Shown: positions 23,283 to 33,871 of the stretch, piece after piece
Numbering within the stretch: the first letter of the stretch is position 1
How the letters are laid out: every line of letters begins with the position of its first letter
Source of the DNA: Prostheceraeus crozeri
Lineage: Eukaryota; Platyhelminthes; Polycladida; Euryleptidae
Length of the DNA: 64,000 nt
Direction of reading: 5' to 3'
Assembly: GCA_907163375.1 (NCBI GenBank)
Contig: CAJQUW010015608.1
Location: forward strand, 1 to 64,000
Notes under the pieces: generated by a model
The model's database searches: none
Seen by the model: the letters and a program-made list of their open reading frames with translations, nothing else
Told to the model about the DNA's origin: nothing
Made by a program: the position numbers and the translations under genes

Positions 23283-23312
23283 TCTCCCGATAAAAACGCG
23301 AAAGCAAGTACC

Positions 23313-23522
23313 TTGCAACAATGCAAGAAAAGATCTATTTATAAATTCTTAGATTCAGATAGCGAGAGGCGCAAATTTTCCCTATTCGTGGCTTCGCCAA
23401 ATTTTGGAGATGATGACGCGTTGAATCGTCGTGTCTGCGTTCACCAATGGCTGAATGTCGGATCGGAAGGTGAGAAGCCGCTGAAAGATATAACGATGAA
23501 GTTTCCATTAATTGATGTGTGA
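23313..23522 (+). other. unassigned open frame
   Basis: About 60 codons without a recognised domain; the internal part reads RKFSLFVASPNFGDDDALNR and VCVHQWLNVG. It could be a piece of a transposon protein, a host exon, or chance. No clear splice sites support it. Confidence 0.2.
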
Positions 23523-25114
23523 TTCAGTCAGAGATGATGATTCAAGGCATATTGGTGATAATGTTTATTATATTATGTTTATGGTTGAGATTTCAACAGT
23601 GGCTATTTTCTACACCGGACAGTCGTCCAAGGGATTATGAAGAAAACTCTAGGCATCGTACACGAAGTTCATGTCATTGAAATAAAAACTAAACCACTCT
23701 CAAGGGATAGAATATGAGGAGGAGCACAAAAAATTTTAGCAGCCCTAAATTTGAAGCATGTAAGTGACAGGCTATAATAAATGCAACATGTTATCAATGT
23801 TGTATCATCTGCGTGTTTTGCAATAGTCGGAGAACTTTTAGAACTTTCAAAGTCACTCACAAATAACCATAACAGAGTAGATTCGAATATGAAGATTTGA
23901 GGACCTTAATTTCATGAAAATTACTCGTCATCTTAAAATCACATCTACTTTCCTCCAGTCTGAGTTCCATGTTGCCATTCAGCTTTTACTAAGTGACAAT
24001 TGTAATGATTTTATAAATGGAATGAGGAAAAAACATTCTGCAGTTAACACATTCATCTTTAAATCTGCAGAAACTGCAAAAACCGCCGTGCCGATTGACT
24101 AAGCAGATAATAAATAGTGGATAAAATCAAAAAATTGTAATTAACACCTTTGACAACATAAAATTTCAACCATGAATCCTATAACAAAACAAAATAAAAT
24201 ATATGGAAATGTCATGAAATCCATGTGATAGCACATTTCATAGCGCACTGAAAATGAGAAATATAGTTATATATAGAAATATAGCTTCAAAGCCAACCCG
24301 CGCGAAGGTAGTCAAGAATTCAAAAAACCTATGCAAGTTTTAAAATATAATACAATAGTGGAACTTGTTAATGATATGCATTTCTGCACATACAATAGTT
24401 GTGAAGTCTATTTTAAGTTGACTGAAACATTTGCACGGATAGAGTTGACTATATGGGAGGTAAGTCATGACAAAGTCAGAATAAAAGGAAAATAGCTAAT
24501 TTATTGAGAGAAGAAATGTCAACTTCTCCTCCCGCAGCTGTGTTGCGCAGTCCGAGCGCTGGGAGGGATGGACAGATAGCTAAGGGATGAAACGTTTTTT
24601 GCCTCTCGAAAGAATGTACATAGCTTCTCCTTTTGTGACTATTAGATATCTATTGTTCATTATGAAATTGATGGCTATACCGCGAAATCTATGAATGAGC
24701 TAATTCAGGGATTATATCGATATCTTGGCAGTCTCTGGCTAATCATAACTTGTTTACAGACTTCTATGATTTTTTACACAGGAGCTTATAAAGGAAGAGT
24801 TAGCTTTGTGATCCCGTGGAACTGAAATGTTGATTTTTCCTTCCTGCAGATTACATAGAAGAGATTTCTTTTCACTCCCACACAAAATGAAGAGAAAATT
24901 TACAACAAGAATTCAGCAGTTTACAAGTGCAGCTTCTTTGACTTACAAGGGTATGTACAAATGCATCGAAATTTGGAAATAAAGATGAAAGGCTTGTGAC
25001 AACATGCAGAAAAATCCATAGCATTAATCGATAGAATGATGAAAAACAATGTGACAAGACAAGCATACTTAAGGCTATGAGGAAGAGTATTAGCTCACAT
25101 GCCAATGCAATGTG
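23523..25114. other. no gene recognised
   Basis: Only short frames without motifs. The 118-codon minus-strand frame at 24872-25228 crosses into the MITE end and is hydrophobic from T-rich bases, so it is not reported as a gene. Confidence 0.5.
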
Positions 25115-25400
25115 CACTGTAAATCGCTGGATACAAAAAAAAAACATAAAAAAATATACCAAAATCACATACAATTTGAAACTAACATCTGATACGAGAT
25201 TCCGGCATGTTTTCATACGAAATCTCACTTACTTTCGTATGTGATTGGTATGTAGCGATGCGAGCTATTCTATCTGTGATTGGCTGTTTTACACTGAAAT
25301 ACGAGTTGTTGGTATGCTTTATATACGAGGTCCGATGCAAGTTCATCCTTATTCGTATGCTTCTGGTATGTATGTGTTCGGTATGTGCAGCTTTAAGTCA
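25115..25400 (-). mobile_element. MITE family 1, copy C, terminal part
   Basis: It begins CACTGTAAATCGCTGGATAC and matches the reverse complement of the right end of copy B (27260-27553): CGTATGTGATTGGTATGTAG, CTATCTGTGATTGGCTGTTT, GGTATGTGCAGCTTTAAG. It is cut at 25400 by the piggyBac and continues at 29006. Confidence 0.85.
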
Positions 25401-25873
25401 CCCTCGGTCAGCCAAGGGTGATTCTGAGAGTCACCTTAATATATTCACATATATATTTTTTGCTATATGCATCAGTGCGGGCCTATATTTCGTGACTTTT
25501 ATTGTATGGGTATGTTGTACAATAATACACAGAACTGGCCTAAACAACATCTTTCCTTCTCCAGTAGATTTTGCTGAAGTAGAGGACAATCAATAAGTGC
25601 ACCTGTAGCGCGCAGTCAACTCTGCTCGCCCGTCGCTCGCTGAATGTGTGAGTGTGTGGCGCCCGCCTGCGCTTCGTGAATTGTGCTCGTTCCTCGCTTG
25701 CTGCTGCTGTCTGACTGTGACATTCTTGTCTACACGGAAAGTGCACGCGTTTTGGCTGTGTAAACCGATTTAGTGACAAGTGATCGCATTCGGAACTATT
25801 TTCATTGGCCATTGTGACTCTCAGTCAGCGATACCACTGCTTCTTTCTTGCACTTTCATTTTTTGTCATTATC

Positions 25874-28605
25874 ATGGCATCTTCGCGGCCGACAAGAGCA
25901 GCAGCTGCGAGTGCAACCCGTTCTTTGTTCTCTATCGACAATGAAAGTACCAGTGAATCTGAAGAAGACGAGATTACAGATATTGCTGATATTCCTGCAA
26001 GGTCTGGTGGTCATGTGTCTTCAAGTGAAAGTTCCGACTCGGATGACGAGGCTCCTCCAATACTTTCTCAACGAACTCATATGCAAGATCTTGGAAGAAA
26101 TGATTATCATGAGAAAGATGGGGAAATGTGGCACCGCGACCCACCAATTGAAAGACGGCGAGGTGCAGCCAATGTGTTTCGCTTGAGAGTTGGACCAACA
26201 TGTGATTCGAAGAAGGAAACGTTATTGGAGACTTGGAAACTATTTTGGACCCCGGAAATAACACAAGCTATCATACGTTACTCTCAAATGAAAGCTGATT
26301 CTCTTAGCATACCAATCACACTAACTGAATCATCATTTCGTGCATATGTTGCTGTTCTATATTATCGTGGTGCAAATGGCGATCAAGGAATTCCAGCGGA
26401 CGAACTCTTCAGTCAAAATTATTCGACTTTCTATCGAACGGGGTGATTAGTCGTAATCTATTCCGCATTTGGAATCGATGCCTTCGTTTCGATGATCCAA
26501 CCAATCGTCCAGGACGTCAAAGAACTGATACATTCGCAGCTACACTGTAAATCGCTCAATACCAATCACATACGAAGGATGCATACCAAAATATTTTTTT
26601 GGTATATTTCTGTATTCTCTTGGTATATATTTGTATGCTTTTCGTATGTTATTTCAAATGTGGTATGCTTTACATACTAAAGCCATACTAGCACAATGTT
26701 TAAAGAAATCATCAATCATCTCCAAAGTATCTTGATTTCAGGACTTTTGTCAATAAAGATCACACTAATGTTACTACTGTTCTGCAAGTAGTGAGATAAT
26801 GACATTCAAGAGTCATTCTTTCAATACTGAATTCGATTTTAATACACGTAAGTCTAAGGCATTTCATGAATAATCAATAAGATTTCAACCATCAACAATT
26901 GTGCATCATGTAATTTTGAAATAAGGCATATTATCAATCCGAAATAAAAACACATTATAATTCATTAAACGCAAAAATAGTTATGTTTGAGATATATAAG
27001 TCAACATGATTGCACGAACGATATCGTTTGAATGAATTGACGTTAATCCACTTGGCTCATAAAGTAGAGCTAACTAAACGTCCTGTTAATGTTGCTAGAC
27101 AAGTAGCAACAACGACAATCTCGCGGGCATATAATTCACACTAAATCTGATCCAGTTAAATATCACTCTTTCAAACAAAAAATATTCGCGAATGGTATTA
27201 CTGAAAAAAGTTTTTTGACAGTAGTATGTAATACATACATTTTTTTTGCTATGTAACGTAAAGCTGCACATACCAAATGGATACCAGATGCATACGAATA
27301 AGGATGAATTTGCATCGGGTCTCGTATATAAAACATACCAACAATTCGTATTTCAGTGTAAAACATCCAATCACAGATAGAATAGTTCGTATCGCTACAT
27401 ACCAATCACATACGAAGGTAAATGAGATTTGGCATGAAAAATATACCAGATCTCTGTAAACATACGAGAATCTCGTATCAGATGTTAGTTTCAAATTCTA
27501 TGTAATTTTGGTATATGTTTGTATGTAATTTTCGTATCCAGCGATTTACAGTGTATTCGTGAAGTGTGGTCATTGTGGAATGAACAATTGAAAAAGCATT
27601 TTATTCCCAGCAGCAGTATCACAGTGGATGAACAGCTCGTTTCTTCGCGTTGCAGATCCCCACATAGAATTTACAACCCCAGAAAGCCGGGTAAATATGG
27701 AGAATTGATTCGCTGGTGTTGTGATTCAAATCACAGATACTTTCTAAACGGCGACCCATTAACAAAGCGACCTGAAGATTCAGAAGCTGCAGCTCGACAT
27801 ACGGAAATGAATATGTCAAAGAACCTTGTTATCAATCTGACTCGACCTTTCCTTGGTGAGGGAAGAAATATCACCGGGGATCGTTACTTCAGCTCAAAAG
27901 ACTTGGTTACTTCTCTCATGGCGCAACGAACTACATGTGTTGGTACATTGCAAGGTAACAGGCGCATGATTCCCAAAGTTATCCACAAAGAAAGACCAGT
28001 TCATTCATCTTTGTTCTTATATGGAGGTAACAACAAAATGATTACGCTAGTCATACCAAGCCAAGAAGAAAAGGCATGTCTTCGTGTCCACCATGCACCA
28101 CTCATCAAGTGCTGATGATACTCTTAAAATGAAGAGTGATCTCCAGTTGCTTTACAACGGCACAAAAGGTGGAGTGGATTCTGTGGATGAAATGGCTAAG
28201 AAGTACATCTGTCGCAATCCTGTTCGTCGCTGGCCCATGATATACTTTCATAACATGTTGGACGTGTCTGGTATTAATTGCAACACTCTGTTCAGCTGGC
28301 ATCATCCAGAATGGCATGAAACTCCAATAAAGAACAGACGAAGACAAATGCTGCTCAAATTGGCAGAAGAGCTTGCTATGCAGAATATGATAAATCGTCT
28401 CGAGCATCACACTGGGCTTCAAACAGAAACAGTGAAACTTCTGCGCGGAATAGCAGGTCAACCGAACCCTCGCGACGTTGCATCGAATCAAGGAGCGTCT
28501 CAAGTTTCGCAAAGATGCTTTCGGTGTAAAGATGCGGGTAAACCGACAAGAGCAGCTGATCTCACAAAATTGTGTGCTGACTGTACCTCACCTTTTTTGT
28601 GGTAA
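25874..28605 (+). pseudogene. piggyBac transposase, split by a MITE
   Basis: It starts at ATG 25874 (MASSRPTRAAAA) with an acidic serine-rich N terminus. The first part runs to about 26540, with a frameshift near 26440. After the MITE it resumes at IREVWSLWNEQL. Landmarks are the first catalytic D in SITVDEQLVSS, Y.PRKPGKYGE, the second D in GDRYFSSKDL, GTLQGNRRMIP, a frameshift near 28080-28110, the third D in TKGGVDSVDEMAKKY, RRWPMIYFHNML, and a C-terminal zinc-binding cluster (CFRCKDAGK...LCADC). Removing the MITE and one TA restores TFAAIREVW in frame. Two frameshifts plus the insertion make this copy inactive. PiggyBac enzymes excise precisely from TTAA sites. Confidence 0.92.
26543..27553 (+). 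mobile_element. MITE family 1, full-length copy (copy B)
   Basis: A 1011-bp non-coding element flanked by TA (26541-26542, 27554-27555). Its ends are inverted: CACTGTAAATCGCTCAATAC and, reverse complemented, CACTGTAAATCGCTGGATAC. The surrounding transposase reading frame confirms the boundaries. Both ends are crowded with CATACGAA, ATACCA and GGTATG words. The family of the autonomous partner is unknown. Confidence 0.92.
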
Positions 28606-28714
28606 GCATAGCCACATAACTTCGGTCAAATGTCTGCAGTGCATTTGAAGATGTATTTCTATCAAATAGATATTCTTGGATTTACAGTCGTGTTTTTGTC
28701 CGATTACACCATAA

Positions 28715-28985
28715 AGATTAGGTCCCAACGGGAAATAAGCTTATATTGGACTACATAAAATGCTTAGTTTTTGAGGGGTGATTCATAAAATCACCCTTGG
28801 CTGTCTATGTATAATCGAAATATCTGGTATATTTGTATTTGGTCAACAACCTTACTCTCGTCAAAAATCTCCTTCAAAAGGCTTTACCTAGAATAAATAC
28901 ATTGTCTTAACGGGAAATCATACCTGTATTACGTATAGGCAAAAGTGATTCAAAAAGTCACCCTTGGCTGTCCGCGTATAGAAGA
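28715..28985. repeat. imperfect direct repeats in the piggyBac 3' region
   Basis: Two copies of a unit about 170-190 bp apart, each with AACGGGAAAT followed by GTGATTCA.AAA.TCACCC and TTGGCTGTC..YGTATA. The second copy lies just inside the right terminus and may contain transposase binding sites. Confidence 0.7.
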
Positions 28986-29005
28986 ATACCTTGGCTGGGC
29001 GAGGG

Positions 29006-29600
29006 TTAAGTCACATAGCAAAAAATATATATGTATTACATACTACTGTCAGATTACTTTTTTCGGCAATACCAGTCGTGAATATTTTTGTTTGATAGTG
29101 TGATATTTAAGTAGATTAGACTAATTGTGAATTTTATGCTCCAGGAATATGTCGTTGTTGCTACTTGTCCAACATCTTTAACAGAACGTTTAGTTAACTC
29201 TATGAGTTGATTAACATCAATTCATTCAAGGGATATTTTTCGTGAAATCATGCTGACTTATATAACTCAAACATAACCATTTTTGCATTCATGAATTATA
29301 ATGTGTTTTTATTTCGGATTGATAATATGCTTCATTTCAAAATTGCGTGATGCATATTTATTGATGCTTGAAAACTTATTGATTATTTATGACTTGCATG
29401 CATTAAAATCGAATTCAGTGTTGTAAGTTTGACGCTTGAATGTCATTATCTCGCTACTTGCAAAACAGCAGCAACATTAGTGTGATCTTTATTGACAAAA
29501 GGCCTTAAATCAACATACTTTAGACATAATTGATACTTTCTTTTAGCATTGTGTGGGTATGGCTTTATATGTGTCCAGCAAACATATAATGTAACAAAAT
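29006..29600 (-). mobile_element. MITE family 1, copy C, internal part
   Basis: This continues the MITE interrupted by the piggyBac and matches the reverse complement of 26690-27255: TACTACTGTCAGATTAC, GTCGTTGTTGCTACTTGTCC, CATTATCTCGCTACTTGC, ATTGTGTGGGTATGGCTTTA. The outer CACTG end of this side has been lost. Confidence 0.82.
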
Positions 29601-30019
29601 GGTGCATCCAGTCTAAAATTTGTGTATAGATTATCAAGTTAGTATGCCTACTTTATTGTTTACTTTTAAGTTGATGAAGTTGATGACACCCAATTTTATG
29701 CTCGATGCGAAAGATGAGTGGCAGTTTCTGGCTTACTCTGATTTTCATTCACTCAATTTTTAATACTTTTTTGTATGGTATCTTCTATAAGGGAAGAAAT
29801 TTTGTTTTTACCCCTATTTGAGCTGTGTCTCATATGATCAAGATTAATTTAGCTATGTTCCACCATTATGCGGTTTATTTATAAAATAACGCTGCTCTAA
29901 TGTCTATATATGCAAAAATTTCAAATATTTTTAGCCATTTAACATTTTGTAAAACAATAAATGACATTAAAGAGTTTATTGAAAAATATCCTAACTCGAC
30001 GGAAGTTAGGTAAAGTCAG
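29601..30019. other. no gene recognised
   Basis: AT-rich DNA between the truncated MITE and the transposase relic. A small palindrome CCTAACT..AGTTAGG lies near 29990-30012. Confidence 0.5.
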
Positions 30020-31065
30020 GCAAAAATGCTTTCGCGTTCACGACAGCGATCGATGTATGTCAAGGTATGTCCAAACCAACTGTGGCACTTCGACAAAGTT
30101 ATTTCGTTGATGTTTCTCATGATGCATCTCTGCAAAATTTGGAGTCGGAGTTGCTGAAGAGTGATTCCTTCTTCAGTCGCTAACTGCCGGTTGGAAAATT
30201 TGAGTTGCAGTTCTTGTGAAGATAGCTGTCTTTTTACTGCACTCTTAAGACATGAGATTGCATTCTAAGTTATGTTGAGGAATGGAGAATATCGGGGGAG
30301 ACACTTCACATCATGAATATCACTTAGAAATGGACAGTCGCGGTGGGAAGGAGCGTTATCTTGGATAATGGTTATTTCATCATCCTCCAATAAGGAGGAT
30401 ACTTCACTCAGAAACGCTGCGTATCCCTCCTGTCACAAAGACATAGTGTACTAGTCCAAATTGAGGAGACACCGCCAAAGCAAGGGTGAGGCTTCGGCCT
30501 CGCTGTCCATCGACCATTCTCACTGCTCTACTACCTCTTGAGGATCGTCCAAAATTGCGGGCCGTCCAAACGTTGAACCCACATTCATCGACGTATATCA
30601 GGTTTTTGGTGACACCCGTGGACATCATCCATTGATCATAGACAGCTCGATCCTCTTTAATTTCGGAGCTGTTCCACTGAAATGGAACAGAACGCACAAG
30701 TTTAAGAGTGATCAAGGCGCCATCCAAACTGCGTCGAATTGTTGTTGTTGAAAACGCTCGGCCAGGATATTTGTTGAGTAAAAACGATTTCATTTCGTCT
30801 AGAATTGCTGTAGGTTTATCTCCCACAAAGTCAATCAAATCGTCTCTCATTTCTTGTGAAATCTTCTTTGGAGGGGTGCTCCAGTTGGCAAGGCAGTACG
30901 TTCGTTGGTTCGTTTGAATTGCATTATAATGCGGTAGGCCGAACGCTGACTAATGGACAATATATGGCAATATAATAGGACAATTGAATATAGTCACGAC
31001 CTTAGAAGTATGCATCAATCAAACGGTCACGATCGATCTGGGTGATTCGTGCTCCTGGCATTTTC
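30020..31065 (-). pseudogene. IS630/Tc1-related transposase relic
   Basis: The minus strand starts with MPGARITQIDRDRLIDAY near 31065. The best-preserved part (30404-30850) has LIYVDECGFNVWTARNFGRS and RAVRMVDGQRGRSLTLALA, followed by IIQDNAPSH near 30330 and YSPFLNIT near 30270, where a stop replaces the expected last catalytic residue. These blocks are the DDE_3-type fold of IS630-like mariner relatives (DE.GFN, DNAPSH, YSPFLNPIE). A frameshift or stop separates the N terminus from the rest. No terminal repeats were found. Confidence 0.75.
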
Positions 31066-31927
31066 GATCAAATTGATTTGAAAATGACATGAATCCCTTA
31101 TTATGCAACGTTTAAGGTACCATAGCTAACTGCAGCGATAGAGCAATGATATCTGTAATAAATTATTTACTGACAACAAGTATGCTGGTTTTGCCAACAA
31201 CTATGCCAATTTAGAAGACTTGGAATTCCTAGCTTGTCAAAATGGTGCTATGATATACAAATGTTTCCATTAGAAATGATAATGACGCAGTATGTAGGAA
31301 TCTTAATTTGCAAACAACTGTGCCGGTTGAGACAACAGCTGTGGCAAAAGGTTATTTGCCCATCAAAATTTCAGTGAAATAAAAACAAGGTTTCAGACAG
31401 CTTTTGAATTTATTTATCATGAGATGTAGGCCTAGAGTACGCGCATACACGTAGAAGAAGTTCATCAGGTAGAGTGGCAACTGAGTGCTAATTAAGTCCC
31501 CAATATGTATGCAGTTTCGATTTCATTAAATGAACTTGAGTTGAGACCCAGTACCACAAGTGAGATATGCAGATTTTTTGCGTTTTTGATATCTGATAAG
31601 TTTCATACAACTTATTTTGAGGTACCAAATCGCTAGTACATAAACACAGGAATAATTTGCAAATTTAGCCCTTGAAAATTTATTAAATATTTTATGACCG
31701 CGCAGGAGCTGAATATTTTGATATCATATTTTTCACTGCATGTTGACTTTTTAGAGTCGACACTCTGCCTACTGTATGTTGTTTACTCCATGTCAAGACA
31801 ACTTTTGATCGTCAATGTTTGTTAAATTGGTAGTTTACTGCTTCGCCTTAAGCCTTTCATGCATATTGCGCCTTATAGAGGACATTGCGCCCCAAAGCGG
31901 CAAACATTTGTAGCCAAAAGAAAGAGA
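31066..31927. other. no gene recognised
   Basis: Unassigned flank of the Polinton, ending at the left target duplication TCAATC (31928-31933). Confidence 0.5.
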
Positions 31928-31933
31928 TCAATC

Positions 31934-32660
31934 AGTAGTATATAGTGTGACATCCGGCGCGACCCTTCGCTTCGCTTTGCTTCGCTTTGCTTCGCTTTGC
32001 TTCGCTTTGCTTCGCTTCGCTTGCGCTGGATGTCACACTTTTGCGGGGGTTTTCAAAATTTTCAAAAAAATCAAAATTTCAAAATTTTAGGTGGACTTCA
32101 AATTTCACGTGGCCGAAGGCCGAAGGGCGAAAATTTAAGTAGTATATAGTGTGACATCCGGCGCAACCCTTCGCTTCGCTTTGCTTCGCTTCGTTTGCGC
32201 CGGATGTCACACTTTTGCGGGGGTTTTCAAAATTTTCAAAAAAATCAAAATTTCAAAATTTTAGGTGGACTTCAAATTTCACGTGGCCGAAGGCCGAAGG
32301 GCGAAAATTTAAGTTGTCTCAAAATATCACGTGATCGAAAATTTAAGTTGTCTCAAAATATCACGTGGTCTAAGAATTTTGAAAATTTAGGCAGACGAAA
32401 ATTTAAGTTGTCTCAAAATATCACGTAGTCTCAATATACCAGAAGATTGTATTCAAAATATTTATTCAAAATATTTCTTTAAAAATGGAAACTTCAACGG
32501 GGACGGCGACGGCAACGGCGACGACGAAAATGTAAGAAACCTCAGAAATGGAAGAAACCGCAAGACTATATCCTTCGTTATCTCAATTAAAAAACAAGTG
32601 AAATGGATCTCAATTATTATTAAGATTAGAGCATTATGATAAATTAAGAAGACGCAATTA
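31934..32660 (+). repeat. Polinton left terminal inverted repeat
   Basis: Two tandem units (starting near 31934 and 32139, about 205 bp apart), each with TGTGACATCCGGCGC and its inverted partner around a TTCGCTTCGC tract, then GCGGGGGTTTTC and a CACGTGGCC motif. A second small tandem repeat of AAATTTAAGTTGTCTCAAAA with TATCACGTGGTC follows at 32305-32435. The innermost part (about 32530-32660) repeats the beginning of the gene at 47224-47724. Confidence 0.9.
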
Positions 32661-33383
32661 TTACTTAGACATTCTTCGTTATTGTATTCTCAACATTATT
32701 TAAAGTACTAATTGTGTGAACTAGAAGATCATTGTAACTCATAAACTCAAAATCATTCAATGAACCCGTACACTGGCTGATAATTCAAGAGAGACAGAGA
32801 TTGAAGCGAGAGAAACATCTAGCAGCTTTCCCCTAAAATTATCGTGCTGTCTCTTGTCATTTCAATTTACCCATCGGTAAACTTTCGACATTTCAACTTA
32901 CGCGTGCGTAAAAGTTTTGACATTTCAATTTACCCCTACGTAAATTATTTTCAGAATATGTTTTCAAAATCTATTTTCAAAGTCTGTTTTCAAAATTCAT
33001 TTAGCGTTTCTTCTCTCCGCTGTATTGATTAAAAGTACTTCCCATTGTGAAGACATGAATAGTTTAAGCACATAAGAGTGCAGTGACAATAAAAGCAAAT
33101 GACAATAAAATTCTTCTTGTGAACTCAGAACGCATAAACACCGATATGCGGGTTAGTTGTTATGGCAATATAAACAATCATTTTAACGATAAACATATTA
33201 ATAAATGAAGTTCATGAAGAAAATGAAAATATGTAAAACAATATAGATTAGAATAATTATAATATAATCATTTCAAAATCGAATAAGTAGTAAGGAAAGT
33301 CATCATTACAGAACAGTTTTAAATCAATACCCCCTCCCTTCTGACTTCTAGGGGTCCCTATAAGAAATTTTTTTAATTATAAA

Positions 33384-33806
33384 ATGAGCAACATAAATGA
33401 GTTTTTTAAATTATATGGAACGCAAACCACGACAAATTTCGACCTAAAGAAAATTGCTAATCAATTGGGAATAAAGAATTTTTATGTGCTAATGAGAGTC
33501 GAATTACAATTGATCAAAAATAAGCCAACTGTAAATTTCATAACGAATCTTCACACTTCAGACCAAAAAGGCGTACATTGGTCAGCGGGGCATAGAAATA
33601 AAAATGGAGATAATTACTATTTCGACTCATATGGATTGCCTCCAACAAACGAAGTTAAAAAATTACTTGGCAATGGAACTTATAATACATTTCAAATTCA
33701 AAAACCAGGAACTACTTATTGTGGTCAATTATGTCTTTATGTTTTATTGAAATTACAGGAAGGAGTACCATTTCTAGATATTATGTTAGAATTGAACGAA
33801 CCGTAG
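33384..33806 (+). CDS. PRO: Polinton adenain-like cysteine protease
   Basis: A 140-residue product of the adenovirus protease family, which trims capsid and core proteins during virion assembly. Catalytic landmarks are the histidine in VHWSAGH (about residue 69), the aspartate in YYFDSYGLP (about 80) and the cysteine in TYCGQLCLYVL (about 115), in the family order His-Asp-Cys. The length is close to the usual protease. It is the only protein gene I recognise at the left end on the plus strand, and it converges with the integrase gene. Short palindromes lie between the two 3' ends. Confidence 0.88.
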   Translation: MSNINEFFKLYGTQTTTNFDLKKIANQLGIKNFYVLMRVELQLIKNKPTVNFITNLHTSDQKGVHWSAGHRNKNGDNYYFDSYGLPPTNEVKKLLGNGTYNTFQIQKPGTTYCGQLCLYVLLKLQEGVPFLDIMLELNEP

Positions 33807-33871
33807 GTTCTATGGCTACGCCTAATAAGGGAATTTCATTCCCGAAACGTTAGTTCAAATAATAATGATAA

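Larger units (their letters stand above)
25401..29005 (+). mobile_element. piggyBac-like element inserted in a MITE
   Basis: The left end is CCCTCGGTCAGCCAAGG; the right end, reverse complemented, is CCCTCGCCCAGCCAAGG. Flanking direct repeats TTAAGTCA lie at 25393-25400 and 29006-29013. PiggyBac normally duplicates only TTAA, which is the first half of this repeat. The element is about 3.6 kb, or about 2.6 kb without the MITE nested inside it. Direct repeats with CACCCTTGGCTGTC lie near its right end. Confidence 0.85.

Noticed and set aside
24872-25228. 118-codon cysteine- and leucine-rich minus-strand frame
   Set aside because: Composition follows from a T-rich strand; it runs into the MITE terminus and has no motif.
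25207-25596. 129-codon hydrophobic frame
   Set aside because: It crosses the junction between the MITE and the piggyBac left end, so it cannot be a real gene.
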